A DNA stretch of 64,000 bases from Pelecanus crispus (GCF_030463565.1 NC_134646.1:44139240-44203239), one strand, 5' to 3'; positions 38,501 through 47,873 are shown, numbered from the stretch's first letter. The notes: generated by a model not told the origin, from the sequence alone. Made by a program: numbers and translations.

Positions 38501-41500
38501 ATGCTCATAAAATGGATTCAGCTAACCAGGTTGATCAGAAGTATCAATAGCATTGTGTTAAGTTTTACTAACCTTGCAATGTCAATTTACATGTTTTTAA
38601 CATGACAATTTGACCATTTGCATCTCTTTTGGCAAAAACAAACAAAAAAATTACTTGTAAAACTATGCATCAGGTATGTTCCCATCAGCGTGACAAGAGT
38701 TCTTCTGTTTTTATTGCAGGTTCCATCTGGGTTGTTCATTCCTAGTATGGCAATTGGAGCAATAGCAGGCAGGATTGTAGGAATTGCAGTGGAGCAGCTG
38801 GCTTACTACCATCATGACTGGTTCATTTTCAAGGAGTGGTGTGAAGTTGGAGCTGACTGTATTACACCTGGTCTTTATGCCATGGTTGGTGCTGCTGCGT
38901 GCTTAGGTAACTAAAATATAACAAAGTAAATAAGTATCCAATTTCTTGTATGTTGCCAAAGTAATGATTAGAAATGGAAGGAGATATAAACGTGTGCAGT
39001 TTTGGAACACCTTCTTATATGGACTTCTCCGTCTTCAGAATAATACATTCACATCTCTACACGAGACCGTCAGATCCTTGTGATCTGAGGAATAACGTGA
39101 AATTTAAATTGATCACAAATAGAAGAATTTAAATAGTAGTGTTTGCTTTCTATTTTTGGTATCAAGAGGTGTCATTAATACATCAGTCAGAAAAATCAGT
39201 TCCTTGAAATGTATGAAGTAGAGGATTTGCAGAGTCAAGTACTGTTGAAATTACAAGGAGGTGATGTGATCAGCTGCCACATCTACATGAATTGCAAAAA
39301 ATGTTACTGAAATTCATAATCCAGACAAAACCTTCCAAAGTGTCTGATGATTTGAGGAGTCCAGCTTGAGATATTTTTAACAAGTCTGATTTACAAACTG
39401 TTGAAAATCAGCTTCATGGAAGGAGGCTTAAGTTGAGCACCTAAACTAGGAGAGGTTTTTTTGAAGGTCTTGTCCTAGCTTGTCACTACAATGCCTTAGA
39501 AATTAAACTTAAAAGCTATTAGTACAGATCCTACAGAAGAGCGACCAAATAAACTAGTGGTACAAATTTACGTTTAGGAGAGGTTGTCTTTTAATAGATC
39601 AACTTGAATCACTTCCGAATGCTTTGAAAGGAAGATTGTATTCGTTTATTGAATGAAGATATGGCATCAGAAACCTTGGCAGGAAAAACATCTTGAATAC
39701 TAACCAGAGAGAAATATAGTCCCTGTCTTCTCCCATTGTCCAAGAAAGAGATTTCATCAGCTCAGAATTCTCTCTAGCTTTTATGATTCAGGAACAGCAT
39801 TAAATTCCTAATCCTTTGGACAACATAGCTGTTGAATTGCTACCTGTGACTTCCCTGCATTAGTTCCATTCTTCTTCCAGATTCTCATCTTACTGGATTT
39901 CCTTGCATTTCTCAGTATTTTTAACCTAAGTGTGGTATGGAGAAATACATAGTTTTATTCTGTTTACATGAAAGAACTGCACATATTTTTCAAATCTCTT
40001 TTTTCTGTGACTTTCTAGGAATTTTCCCTAAAGCACACTTTTACTTCTAAAAGTTTTGTGTTCTTTTTCCCTGTCTGCTTCTGTTTGGATTATACAGAAT
40101 GATGTTCGTCAGATGACCTTTAATGGCAAAGTTGCATTAGTAGTTCTCAACAGGGAGGCGGGAAATTCTAAATTCATTGTGATCTGATACTAGAATGTTA
40201 CCATTTTTCTTGCAGGTGGTGTGACAAGGATGACTGTGTCCCTAGTAGTTATTGTCTTTGAGCTAACAGGAGGGCTGGAATATATTGTGCCCCTAATGGC
40301 TGCAGTCATGACCAGTAAGTGGGTAGGAGATGCCTTTGGTAGGGAAGGCATCTATGAGGCACACATCCGACTGAATGGATATCCTTTCTTGGATGCAAAG
40401 GAAGAATTTACTCACACAACATTGGCTGCTGATGTTATGAGACCTCGAAGAAGCGATCCACCTTTAGCCGTTCTGACGCAGGACAATATGACAGTCGAAG
40501 ACATAGAAAACTTGATCAATGAAACCAGCTATAATGGTTTTCCTGTTATTATGTCAAAAGAATCGCAGAGACTAGTGGGCTTTGCTCTAAGAAGAGATTT
40601 AACTATTGCAATAGGTAATTATCTTCCAGTATTGCATGATTATATATGCTAATGTAAATTATTTTATAGCTTAAAACAGAATTTACTCTGTGTGTTTCTA
40701 GACTGATTTCAGATTCAGATACCTTGCACAGGCTGTCTGTTCCTTTATTGAAGTATATGATTATCTTCAATAGCAGGCTGTGAAATGGAGAAAATGTTCA
40801 TCTCTTTGTCATAAAAACAAGAGTTGTCACATTGAAGAAGGCCAAAATGTCATCTAGTCTGGTATTTTTGTTTGTTTTGAGGCTTTTGCTAAGTATCTCT
40901 TTTCCTTAAGTGACGCTACATTAACATTCTTCTTCAGAATTGAGTAGTTCTGATTTTAGAACGTCAGGGTTCTGTGAGAATTACTGTCCAAGTCATTTTT
41001 AAATTTAAATGCCTATCGTACTTCTCTCTGACAGTATGTTATTTACTGTTGTTATAACAACTAAGATTGTATTATGGAGAGAGAAGTGAAATATTAATTA
41101 TTTTAGGTTTCTGGGGTTTTTTTGTAATGGTTTTATTTGTGTAATGGGAAATTTGGCCCTAGGCACATGAGCACACAAGCCCTGTTTGAGCCCTCTTTCT
41201 CTGAGTATTAGAACTTGTGTGATACTTGTGACAATGCTTTGTGCACTGGCAAGAAAAATTCTGTCGATTTTGAGGATATTATTGTAACCAAAGGAAAAAA
41301 ACATTATTATGTAAGAAAATGTTACAAAGCTGTAACATTTGGTACATGAAATCAATGATGGAAGTTGCACCTTAAACTACTTTTTCCCCCCCCCCGTAAT
41401 TCATAAGACTGTACATTGAGAAGTATCGCTTTAACAAAGACACTTGAGGAAGAGACACAAAAGTCTCCTGAAACTTTTTAAAAAAATGTTTTGTGAACGC

Positions 41501-44500
41501 AACACTGTTTACTTCAGTAAAATTTTTGCTTGTGGCCTTAATACTCTGTATACTATGATACTGCACTGTGTAGGATGTATAGGAATGTCCAAAACTTGGA
41601 AATCATTCTAGAAATCATACTGTTCTAAGTTTGCATTTACTTAAGAGTAAATGGGGGAATGGTAGAACGTTCTTCTAACAATACACTTTCCCAGGTAAGA
41701 CTCATTTCAGCTGCTGAGATGGCACAGGGCAAGTTGCTTAGTCTTGGATTTTGGCTGCGTTAAGAGAGTCCTTTTGTGAAATAGTTCAGGGTACAGGGCA
41801 GGATGCTGATGTCACCAAGGTGATGAAGACATGGAAAGGAAGAGGATCCAGTTCACACAAAGTTAAATAAATCCATTATGAACAAGAAGACAACATTTTC
41901 AGAGTGATCAGAAATGAGTTCTTTGGTTTCGGACCAACAGTAATTACAGCCATTGGAACCGTGGCAGGGGAGCTGTCAATTGAGATTGGCTTTCCCCTTG
42001 ACAGTTTCTTCAGCAGCCGTCTGTGTGCTTGCTGTATGTTAGTTTTTAAGTCTTTCCACGTCTTTATAGTAAATAAAAGCTATTTATTGGAGTGAGAAAG
42101 GTAGTAGCCAAAGAATGGCTAAAGCTGTATGGTAGATGGCTGTTGTGATTTCTGCACAAACACTTCTTAGGGATAAAGCAGTGGCTATGGAAACACATCA
42201 AAATAGCAGAGATCAGAATATCAGCATCTAGGGAATAACATCAGAGTCTGGTAGTGTTGATTGATCCTGCCTGTTTGCACTAAATTATATTACTCCATGT
42301 AAATTCTTCCTCTGCTCTTCCCCCCCTTCCTCTTTTTCTTAAAGAAAGTGCTAGAAAGAAGCAGGAAGGGATTGTTGGCAGCTCCAGGGTCTGTTTTGCC
42401 CAGCATACCCCATCGCTTCCAGCAGAAAGCCCTCGACCTTTGAAGCTTAGAAGCATACTTGATATGAGCCCTTTCACCGTGACGGACCACACACCAATGG
42501 AAATAGTGGTGGATATTTTCCGGAAGCTGGGTCTGAGGCAGTGCCTTGTAACACACAATGGGTGAGTAAAGTGGCAGCAATGCTGTTCATTTTGTTAGAT
42601 ACAGTAATTTTCACTTCCAGGATCAGAGTATTTGAACCGGGATATATTCCAGGATCATGGTATTTGAACCCGTAAGTCTGGTACTGCAACAGAGGACCCT
42701 AACTGTTCATTAAGAAGGTGCTGTGCTGTGGCACCTCTCTTAAATTCTTACTCCTCCCTTGTATTGCAAGTGAGCAGGCAGGTGTTTTCACTCATTTTAA
42801 GATGTTGTTTTAAAAATGAGTTCTCATGCAGCAAGTTTTGTGTGTGCAACTTGCATGTGGAGGAGACACAACTTGTCTCACAGAGGTTTAGTCTTGTGTG
42901 GTGCACAGTCTAAGGCCTGTATTTCCTTGTTCTTACGTACGTTCTGGCAATGGGCAACATGTCAGCTGTTGAACATCTACAAATATCTGGGTTCATAAAA
43001 AGTAAGGGAGAAAGTGATGCAGTCAATACCTCCTCTTCTGGAGTTTAGTGATGGCAATTACCACCAAGCTCTGTGTTTTGGAATACTAACAACTAAATAA
43101 CTGCTACTAGTTCTGGAACTTCAGTCTGCCACCTTGGTTTCTACACTTCAAAATATTTCAAGAAAGTATTTTTAAGATTTAGAATGTTTGTAAATGAGAC
43201 TATAGGGAGTTGTCATGTGATTACCCACTAAATAAATCAGTCCTAGGCATGGAAACGTAAATGTTCATTATAATTGCCTCTTATTTAAGCTACTCCTTTT
43301 TTTACATGATCTTTTTCTGTGTAGCTGTTCTTTTAACATTCTGCTTTCCTGTCTCTCTTGCATTAAAACACTTGACACACAGCATTGCAGCTCCTACCAG
43401 AGTTTCTTGCATTCTCTTTAGCATGTCTCTTTAGCATGTCTTTTAAGGCACCTGGGGAGGGAAACATTACCTACTAATCCGCGTTATTTAGGATCAATGT
43501 CCATGGGGCAAAACCCAAGAAACCTGAAATATGGGTGGGACTTACTTTGTTTTGCTGTGGGCAAAAGGACTGCTGCTATAAGTGGCAAATATTTAAATAT
43601 TGCATTGGTTTCCAAGTTTATTTTTTTCAGATGTATTTTAAAACAAATTTATTTTAAATGGCCTGCCTTTTTTTTCTTCAATGCGTCCCTGTATGGAATG
43701 GCAAGTAGATGTTTTCAGAAGCATAAAGGACTTTAAAAACCTTTCTCTGATGGGGAAAGGATATCATGATCTGACACTTAGAAGTCAGTGCAGGCATGCA
43801 GTTATTCTTTTGGGGAGGTAAATTCAAATTGATAAAACTTCAGTGAAGAATATTTACTGTCTCTTTTTTTTCTTAGTTTCTGTTGTGGTTGAGCACTCAA
43901 ACATTGACATTGATGTTAAAATTGACTCTAAAGAAAGCTTAATAATGCAAAGCTATGTCAAACTGTACTATAAATTTTTAATTATTTTATGATAAAGTAG
44001 CAGCAACTATGGATGGCTTTAATACTTTGCTGTTTTCAGACGTTCATATTTGTTGTCCTGCTTCAGTTTACACACTTGTGATATTCCATGAGCACACTGT
44101 CCATTACAGTAAATACTAGTGCTAGTGGTATTTAGCCGTGGCATGTAGCCATGTGGACATCAAGGACTAATCTGTCTTTTGGCAAATTTCCTGCAAATTT
44201 ACCCACATAAAGACACACATGAACTTACTGGTTCCAATCCAGATTGGAACAGGAACCGTGCAGAAATTGGTGCCGATGACAAACACAGAGATATAGAAAG
44301 ATTGAGTCTCACTCTTCCTAATTTGTAGCAGAATATCCATTTGAGGGAGTTGCTCTTGATTTATACTGTAATGAATGAGAAATTTGTCTGTTTCTAGGGC
44401 CACCAGATAACCCTGCTCTATAGAGCAGCTTCAAACCTCAATTGCTATGATGTTACACAGTTACTACTTTGTTCATCTACTGTGGCTTGTTAAAATGTGA

Positions 44501-46793
44501 ATAATGATCTGTATGTGTGAGGAGAAATAACTACTAAACAAAGGAAATAAAGTAGATTCTAGTTTCAGTGCCTCTAAAACCTGAAGAGATGGGAATTTAG
44601 GGAGAAGGGATGGAGTATGCTTCCCTGACGTGTACTTGATACGACAAACATACTGCTCTGGGGTGGGTGAAGATCCAATTGTGGTTAGCATTTTGGGAGA
44701 AAAACAAAAAAGGCAATGTCTGGGAAAGGGTACTGACTTTGAAATCATTTTTCATTTAATTATCTCATTAGCTTTCCTGCAACTTTCTTTTTTTTTTTTT
44801 TTTTTAGTTTTGCTCTAATCCTTTTTCATTATGATTAGAACTTTTTTTTATTTGATTTCACACACAGTTATTAGCATAACATGATCTGTTTCAGGATTGT
44901 CTTGGGGATCATCACAAAGAAGAACATATTAGAGCATCTCGAGCAACTAAAGCAGCACGTCGAACCCTTGGTGATTAGATATATCAGATCTCATAATTAG
45001 ACACATTAGAAGTCAGGAAGCATGAAACTTGTGAACTGTTCAGGGCTTTTATGACATCGGCTGAACAATGAAATCATCTTACGCTAAAAATTTGTATTAA
45101 ACCATAAACCAGTATGTGCAAAATCCTTTTGTTAAGCTGGTAATATGGGCATACTGTTAGTCACAACATTAAAGGAAAGCAAACAATAGACTTGCTGATA
45201 TTTTTGTTCTTGAGATCACATAGATCCATCTGGTTGATCTGCTGATTTCCCCAGGTGGGAAAGCACGCAGCTAGGAATATTTTTTTCCCCTCCTAAAGCA
45301 AATTAAGATTTTCATATATGCCAATTTCTTCTTCTGATCTTGACAGCTTTAAATAGCTGTTAAATAGCAAAGTATCACGTCTTTTGAGAAGCAAAGCCAA
45401 GCACGGTCTTAATGTACCGCAGCATTAGATCTTCCCTGTAATCCCCCTTTATCAACATCATTTTTTAAAAGTACTCTTATTTTTAGTAAAGTCCTGTGAT
45501 TCTGCTGCTGTTACCTACAGCAATGAACGTACTCCTTTATAAGATGTACAGTGATATCCCAGGCCACTAAGTGGCACGCTACTATGTTGACTTTCGACTT
45601 CAGAATCTAAATAACTGTTTTAACCGTGATGTTGTGAACTAACCTTAGATAGAAGTTAGACTTTGTCTTAATTTGGACATGGGTTGCTAGCTACATCTCT
45701 ACTAAACCTACCCACCAAGTTTAGCTGCTTATGTGCAAAACATGCTAATTATGTTCTCATTTTATGCTCATATTTCACAAGTATTTCATGCATCCTTTAA
45801 TAAGACAAAACAAAATGTACTAACCAGAATAACAAGGGCAGCAGCTCGTTCATTCTGCTCTTTGCTTCTCCTGTGATATTATCCTTTTGGACAGTCTCAC
45901 CCTTTTTGATATTTTGCAGAGTTAAAATTTTAAAAGCCGTGAAGACCCTGTCATAAGAGCACAGTATCTAAATTGGAAAATGACAATTTTCTTTTATTAT
46001 TCACAATTTATTTTCTAAAGCTGTGAACTTCAAAAACTAGTGAACTACTGTTTATTTTACAAAAGTTCCATGGCCAATACAGCGTGCTCCTATGAACAGG
46101 AGCCTGAGCCACTGCGTCAGACTGGGCGGATCCTTATGATTTAAAAATGGAGGGAAGGGGAGTTTGATTTGCCGTGAGGATTTTGGGCCATCAGGCGGTA
46201 CGTCACTTCTGATGGCTAGGTTGGAACATGTCTCCCTTATGAAACTGGATCAATATCACTTCTTTTTCATACCTCTTTTTTTCTTTGTCCCTCTTTGTTA
46301 CTTTTTTGTTGGCATACGCTAATCAAAATTTCATTTTTGTAGAAACAAAAAGTTAAATAAAAATTGTCATGGGCTCTACTTGTATTACTTGTATTTCATT
46401 AAAATGGACTACAGCTGTCAGAGACCATCCGATACGGTGTCTCAGCATTGCTGTCTTTAACAAACCGGTGGTTCCTCAGTATTTTGATTAATAAAATGTT
46501 TTTGTTTAAATAAGAAAATCAGGCTGTTTACTTTTGCTCTATTCCTGTCAACAAAAAGGACTTGGCTACAGATTTGTTCTGCTTTATCATTTTCCTGCTT
46601 GGATTAATATCGATCTTCCGTTTATCCTTTTCAGGCGCCTCCTTGGCATTATAACAAAAAAAGATATCCTCCGTCATATGGCCCAGACGGCAAACCAAGA
46701 CCCCGCCTCAATAATGTTCAACTGAAACCCATAGCTGAGGAGAGAGAGGAAACGGAAGAGGAGGTTCATTTGTTGAATAGCACAACACTTTAG
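8480..46793 (+). CDS. CLCN3: CLCN3: ClC-3 endosomal 2Cl-/H+ exchanger (spliced, 13 coding exons, two C-termini)
   Basis: The joined exons 8480-8561, 22514-22671, 24873-24972, 27300-27487, 28177-28299, 29634-29840, 32207-32287, 33542-34087, 38720-38906, 40216-40614, 42345-42561 and 46635-46725 give 793 codons (792 residues). Every junction is AG/GT and every phase closes. Inserting 44895-44970 and reading on to 46793 gives 840 residues. The order is a cytosolic N-terminus with acidic dileucine motifs (residues 45-51), the CLC membrane core (about 95-605), and two cytosolic CBS domains. Core signatures are GSGIPE (212-217), GKEGPLVH with gating glutamate E256, proton glutamate E313, PSGLFIP (from 497) and the pore tyrosine Y604. 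Having both glutamates marks an exchanger rather than a channel. ClC-3 family members acidify and load chloride into endosomes and synaptic vesicles. Sequons at N151, N425 and N453 fit luminal loops. Only the short N-terminal exon was found; other vertebrate CLCN3 isoforms use a different one. The identification is essentially certain. Confidence 0.98.
9895..10238 (+). mobile_element. CR1 LINE 3' fragment
   Basis: The sequence contains the CR1 tail motif for [10 protein letters not shown] (near 10070-10100) followed by the 3' UTR, ending in the hallmark CAACCATTCTGTGA. It is 5'-truncated, as most CR1 copies are, and lies in CLCN3 intron 1 in the sense orientation. Confidence 0.9.
11918..11933. 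repeat. Poly-C tract (16 C)
   Basis: Sixteen C residues are followed by T/C-rich sequence inside CLCN3 intron 1. The complementary G run is a possible G-quadruplex. Confidence 0.9.
14054..14636 (-). mobile_element. Solo endogenous-retrovirus LTR, copy 1
   Basis: The 583-bp element starts TGTTGTGGTTTAACC and ends CCAGCA. It is flanked by CACGC (14049-14053) and CATGC (14637-14641), a 5-bp target duplication with one C/T difference. No viral gene lies beside it, so it is a recombined solo LTR. The TATA/poly(A) signals of related copies read on the minus strand, so the element is oriented antisense to CLCN3. The middle (about 14200-14300) differs from copies 2 and 3, indicating another subfamily. 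Its ATF/CRE site is degraded (TGATGTCA, 14372-14379). Confidence 0.85.
20635..20656 (+). repeat. G-rich run with G-quadruplex potential
   Basis: Runs of six, six and four G separated by single T residues can supply four G-triplets. An A/C-rich (CCAA)n stretch lies about 80 bases downstream (20725-20740). Confidence 0.6.
21177..21735 (-). mobile_element. Solo endogenous-retrovirus LTR, copy 2
   Basis: The 559-bp element runs from TGTTGTGG to GGACA with a perfect 5-bp target duplication, CTTGT, at 21172-21176 and 21736-21740. On the minus strand it keeps a TATA-like TATATAA (complement of 21470-21476) and ATTAAA near 21305. The CRE-like site is TGATGTCA (21484-21491). A (TAA)n microsatellite sits inside. 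There is no internal viral region. It lies about 0.8 kb upstream of CLCN3 exon 2, in antisense orientation. Confidence 0.9.
21332..21350. repeat. (TAA)n microsatellite inside LTR copy 2
   Basis: About six TAA units lie at the same internal position as the longer AGT/AAT array of LTR copy 3. Confidence 0.85.
22514..22671 (+). CDS. CLCN3: CLCN3 coding exon 2 (N-terminal sorting region)
   Basis: The acceptor is TGCCACAG and the donor is GTACTT. It encodes residues 28-80, from [10 protein letters not shown] to KDRERHRR. It contains the cluster [12 protein letters not shown] (44-55), which in ClC-3 acts as clathrin-box/dileucine sorting signals. The internal Met33 is the start of the 760-residue ClC-3 form used for the usual E224/E281/Y572 numbering, so residue numbers here are that numbering plus 32. 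Intron 1 before it is about 14 kb. Confidence 0.97.
22672..24872 (+). other. CLCN3: CLCN3 intron 2
   Basis: No exon or recognisable mobile element. Poly-A stretches occur near 23670 and 23700. The final 40 bases hold the pyrimidine tract before exon 3. Confidence 0.75.
24873..24972 (+). CDS. CLCN3: CLCN3 coding exon 3 (start of membrane core)
   Basis: This exon has 33 codons plus one base, bounded by TTTGCAG and GTAAAT. It encodes [12 protein letters not shown] and then [14 protein letters not shown], the cytosolic lead-in and first half of CLC helix B. Its phase-1 end joins exon 4 to give ASGALAG. Confidence 0.97.
24973..27299 (+). other. CLCN3: CLCN3 intron 3
   Basis: AT-rich, with a G/T run near 25370-25420 and an A/T low-complexity block at 26540-26606. 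No exon or transposon recognised. Confidence 0.75.
27300..27487 (+). CDS. CLCN3: CLCN3 coding exon 4 (helix B end and first luminal loop)
   Basis: The acceptor is CTACAACAG and the donor is GTAAGT. It encodes residues 114-176: the end of helix B ([20 protein letters not shown]), then a cysteine-containing luminal loop with the sequon N151-E-T, ending in [10 protein letters not shown]. Phase 2 in and phase 0 out agree with its neighbours. Confidence 0.97.
27488..28176 (+). other. CLCN3: CLCN3 intron 4
   Basis: A short intron of about 0.7 kb. It contains a small direct repeat (GGTAATAATTACT twice near 28025-28050). No exon or transposon seen. Confidence 0.75.
28177..28299 (+). CDS. CLCN3: CLCN3 coding exon 5 (helix C and GSGIPE anion loop)
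   Basis: The exon is 123 nt, 41 whole codons (177-217), bounded by TTTTAG and GTGAGG. It encodes the hydrophobic segment [20 protein letters not shown] and ends exactly at GSGIPE. In CLC proteins the Ser of that loop lines the central chloride site. Confidence 0.97.
28300..29633 (+). other. CLCN3: CLCN3 intron 5
   Basis: About 1.3 kb of AT-rich DNA with no recognisable element. One open frame at 28874-29101 shows no family resemblance and no splice context. Confidence 0.75.
29634..29840 (+). CDS. CLCN3: CLCN3 coding exon 6 (gating glutamate, GKEGPLVH)
   Basis: The exon has 69 codons (218-286), bounded by TTCTTCCAG and GTGAGT. It carries [12 protein letters not shown], where E256 is the extracellular/luminal gating glutamate that swings in and out of the anion path and takes up the exchanged proton. 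It ends with NEAKKRE at the cytosolic side. Confidence 0.98.
29841..32206 (+). other. CLCN3: CLCN3 intron 6 (hosts a long LTR)
   Basis: The intron holds the long LTR at 30218-31274 and, downstream, unassigned sequence (31275-32200). Part of that sequence (about 31370-31420) resembles an internal stretch of the LTR. No additional exon recognised. Confidence 0.75.
30218..31274. mobile_element. Long ERV-type LTR (about 1.06 kb) with internal repeats
   Basis: It starts TGTGGTGGGTTAG and the body is typical of the long repeat-containing LTRs found across bird genomes. The middle (about 30640-30980) carries repeated CTGCTCCAGCGTGGG and ATGGGCTGCAGGGG units. Candidate boundaries are flanked by GAGTG (30213-30217) and GAGCG (31275-31279), a 5-bp duplication with one difference. 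The end (CCCAATA) lacks a clean terminal CA, so the right edge is approximate. Open frames inside reflect the GC-rich repeats, not genes. Confidence 0.65.
32207..32287 (+). CDS. CLCN3: CLCN3 coding exon 7 (proton glutamate)
   Basis: The exon is 81 nt, 27 codons (287-313), bounded by TTTTCCAG and GTATGT. It encodes [20 protein letters not shown] and then VLFSLEE. The last residue, E313, is the cytosolic proton glutamate required for H+ coupling in CLC exchangers. The exon boundary falls directly after it. Confidence 0.97.
32288..33541 (+). other. CLCN3: CLCN3 intron 7
   Basis: About 1.25 kb, AT-rich. No exon or mobile element seen. Confidence 0.75.
33542..34087 (+). CDS. CLCN3: CLCN3 coding exon 8 (large central membrane exon)
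   Basis: The exon is 546 nt, 182 codons (314-495), bounded by TTTTGCAG and GTAAGT. It encodes several membrane helices, the cytosolic basic loop [18 protein letters not shown], a hydrophobic segment, and a long luminal loop with sequons N425-T-S and N453-A-S. It ends with [11 protein letters not shown]. This is the longest coding exon of the gene and is unbroken. Confidence 0.98.
34236..34791 (-). mobile_element. Solo endogenous-retrovirus LTR, copy 3
   Basis: The 556-bp element runs from TGTCATGGTTTAGCC to GGACA with a perfect 5-bp duplication, ATTAG, at 34231-34235 and 34792-34796. It is closely related to copy 2 along its whole length. It keeps an intact palindromic CRE, TGACGTCA (34542-34549), but its TATA position has decayed to TATAGAAA on the minus strand. 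The ATTAAA poly(A) signal is kept. It is oriented antisense to CLCN3, about 150 bp after exon 8. Confidence 0.9.
34391..34425. repeat. (AGT/AAT)n microsatellite inside LTR copy 3
   Basis: A run of AGT units changes to AAT units. It is longer than the equivalent (TAA)n in copy 2, showing expansion after insertion or in the parent element. Confidence 0.85.
35485..35701 (+). mobile_element. CR1 LINE 3' fragment
   Basis: Decayed coding for a [12 protein letters not shown] tail (near 35517-35545) is followed by CR1 3' UTR and CTCAACCATTCTGTCATTCTG. It is 5'-truncated and diverged, in sense orientation inside CLCN3 intron 8. Confidence 0.85.
38720..38906 (+). CDS. CLCN3: CLCN3 coding exon 9 (PSGLFIPS helix N)
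   Basis: The exon has 62 codons plus one base (496-557), bounded by TTATTGCAG and GTAACT. It opens with [18 protein letters not shown], the conserved GxFxP-type CLC segment at the helix N end facing the anion site. It ends with [11 protein letters not shown]. Confidence 0.98.
38907..40215 (+). other. CLCN3: CLCN3 intron 9
   Basis: About 1.3 kb without a recognisable exon or transposon. Confidence 0.75.
40216..40614 (+). CDS. CLCN3: CLCN3 coding exon 10 (pore tyrosine and CBS1)
   Basis: The exon is 399 nt (558-690 plus one base), bounded by TTCTTGCAG and GTAATT. It encodes [20 protein letters not shown] and then [18 protein letters not shown]604 in GIY is the intracellular gate tyrosine of helix R. 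CBS domain 1 follows (about 625-690: DVMRPRR to [12 protein letters not shown]). Confidence 0.98.
40615..42344 (+). other. CLCN3: CLCN3 intron 10
   Basis: About 1.7 kb with a C run near 41388-41396. No exon or transposon seen. A C-rich polypyrimidine tract precedes exon 11. Confidence 0.75.
42345..42561 (+). CDS. CLCN3: CLCN3 coding exon 11 (CBS linker and CBS2 start)
   Basis: The exon is 217 nt (691-762 plus two bases), bounded by CTTAAAG and GTGAGT. It encodes [20 protein letters not shown], a proline-rich linker, then CBS domain 2 from [20 protein letters not shown] to QCLVTHNG. The phase-2 end is shared by the cassette exon (44895) and the terminal exon (46635), which makes the frame switch possible. 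Confidence 0.97.
42562..44894 (+). other. CLCN3: CLCN3 intron 11
   Basis: About 2.3 kb. It contains imperfect direct repeats near 42618-42672 and a 14-bp tandem duplication (CTCTTTAGCATGTC) near 43417-43442. It ends in a T-rich tract before the cassette exon. Confidence 0.7.
44895..44970 (+). CDS. CLCN3: CLCN3 cassette exon 12 (76 nt, selects the PDZ-ligand C-terminus)
   Basis: The acceptor is CTGTTTCAG and the donor is GTGATT. It encodes [20 protein letters not shown] then HVEPL, an alternative copy of the CBS2 strand otherwise encoded by the start of the last exon ([16 protein letters not shown]). At 76 nt it is not a multiple of three, so inclusion shifts the terminal exon by one frame. 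It corresponds to the ClC-3B form of mammals. It was not callable from a long ORF and was found by splice phase and protein match. Confidence 0.95.
44971..46634 (+). other. CLCN3: CLCN3 intron 12 with possible retained 3' end
   Basis: If the cassette donor is not used, translation continues nine codons (VIRYIRSHN) to TAG at 44998-45000. AATAAA hexamers occur at 46356-46361 and 46490-46495 before the terminal exon. The intron may therefore host an alternative last exon, but no transcript evidence is available here. Confidence 0.4.
46635..46793 (+). CDS. CLCN3: CLCN3 terminal coding exon 13 (read in two frames)
   Basis: The acceptor is TCCTTTTCAG. Joined to exon 11 it reads [18 protein letters not shown] and stops at 46723-46725 after SIMFN. 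Joined to the cassette exon it reads [20 protein letters not shown] and so on, and stops at 46791-46793 after HLLNSTTL. The second ending is a class I-type PDZ ligand, which in mammals binds scaffold and Golgi PDZ proteins. About 90 nt code in both frames. Confidence 0.95.
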
Positions 46794-47867
46794 TCTGGGG
46801 GATACTTCTAAAATCAGAGACGAGAGCTGGGTTTTTGCATGACAGTGCTGCTGGAAATCGGGAGTTGGTTTGGGGGAGTACGTGGCGAGGAGGAAGGCTG
46901 ATGGGAGCGTGGGAAGGGAGAGCTGCCGTCCTGCACTGGATGCGTCCCGAGACGTCAGGTCTGCCATGATAGTGCAGAGGGTGAGGAGCCGTGCGAGGTG
47001 GCGCAATTCTCCAGCCAAGCCTGGTACTTCAGCATTGAAGAGATGCGGATGAGTCCCTGTTTCTGGAGGGATCGTTCTGAATTGAGCCATCTTACGGAGA
47101 CTGAAAGGTCTTGCCCTTTTTACCATTGAAAACTGTTGCGTTCGCTCATGAAACGTATAATTATTACTCGTCACCTTTCGACATTCCATTAAGAGCTTTA
47201 TTTCTCTCTCTCCTGAGCCGTAACGAAGCCTCTTTAAAATTGGTGTGCCCTGTTGAAGCAGTTGTTTCTCATATTGAGATGTACTGTGAGTTACTGAGGT
47301 CCGATCACAAGAAGGGAGGTTTTTCTTGTGCCATTAAACGCCTGAGTTTGTACATCATTAAATGCTCGGGGCCGTACAGATCCACTGCGACAAAACCAGA
47401 TTGAACAGGCAATGCCTCGCGAGAACCGTGCGCGAGACTTCTTTCAGCCCGTGTGCTGTTGTGATACGAGAAAAATTAAAACCAGACGAAACTAGCGTTT
47501 CAAAGAAAAAGACTGTTTTTGCTGCAGAAGTTATCAATAATGTGACCTGGTCTTATGCAATTTTTTGTATTATTGAAAATACTATGACATATACCAATGT
47601 TGTGCAGTATAAAGAAAAATACTGCTATTCTACTAGTTAAGAGCTGGAACAATTCTGTATACGTGTATCTGGTAAAAATTGCATGCTACAACACTGGAGA
47701 TCTTTTTTTCCCCCCCTGTAAAATTTGAGAACGGTCATTTTTATTTTTTCTTCTCCACAAAAGACGTTCCACTGCTGACATGGTAGGAAGAAATGTAACT
47801 CATAACTTGCACTAAATGTATATTATTTTTCTTGAAGTTTTACCATTCTTTATTTATATTTGTATGA

Positions 47868-47873
47868 ATTAAA
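47868..47873 (+). terminator. CLCN3: Candidate proximal poly(A) signal of CLCN3
   Basis: ATTAAA followed by a second TTAAAT-like stretch, about 1.07 kb after the second stop codon. The downstream GT element is weak. Confidence 0.35.

Larger units (their letters stand above)
34088..38719 (+). other. CLCN3: CLCN3 intron 8 (about 4.6 kb)
   Basis: The intron holds solo LTR copy 3 (34236-34791) shortly after the donor and a CR1 tail near 35.6 kb. The rest is AT-rich with no recognised exon. Confidence 0.8.

Noticed and set aside
46674..47189. 171-codon minus-strand ORF across the CLCN3 last exon
   Set aside because: Antisense to a verified exon and its 3' UTR; no family character.
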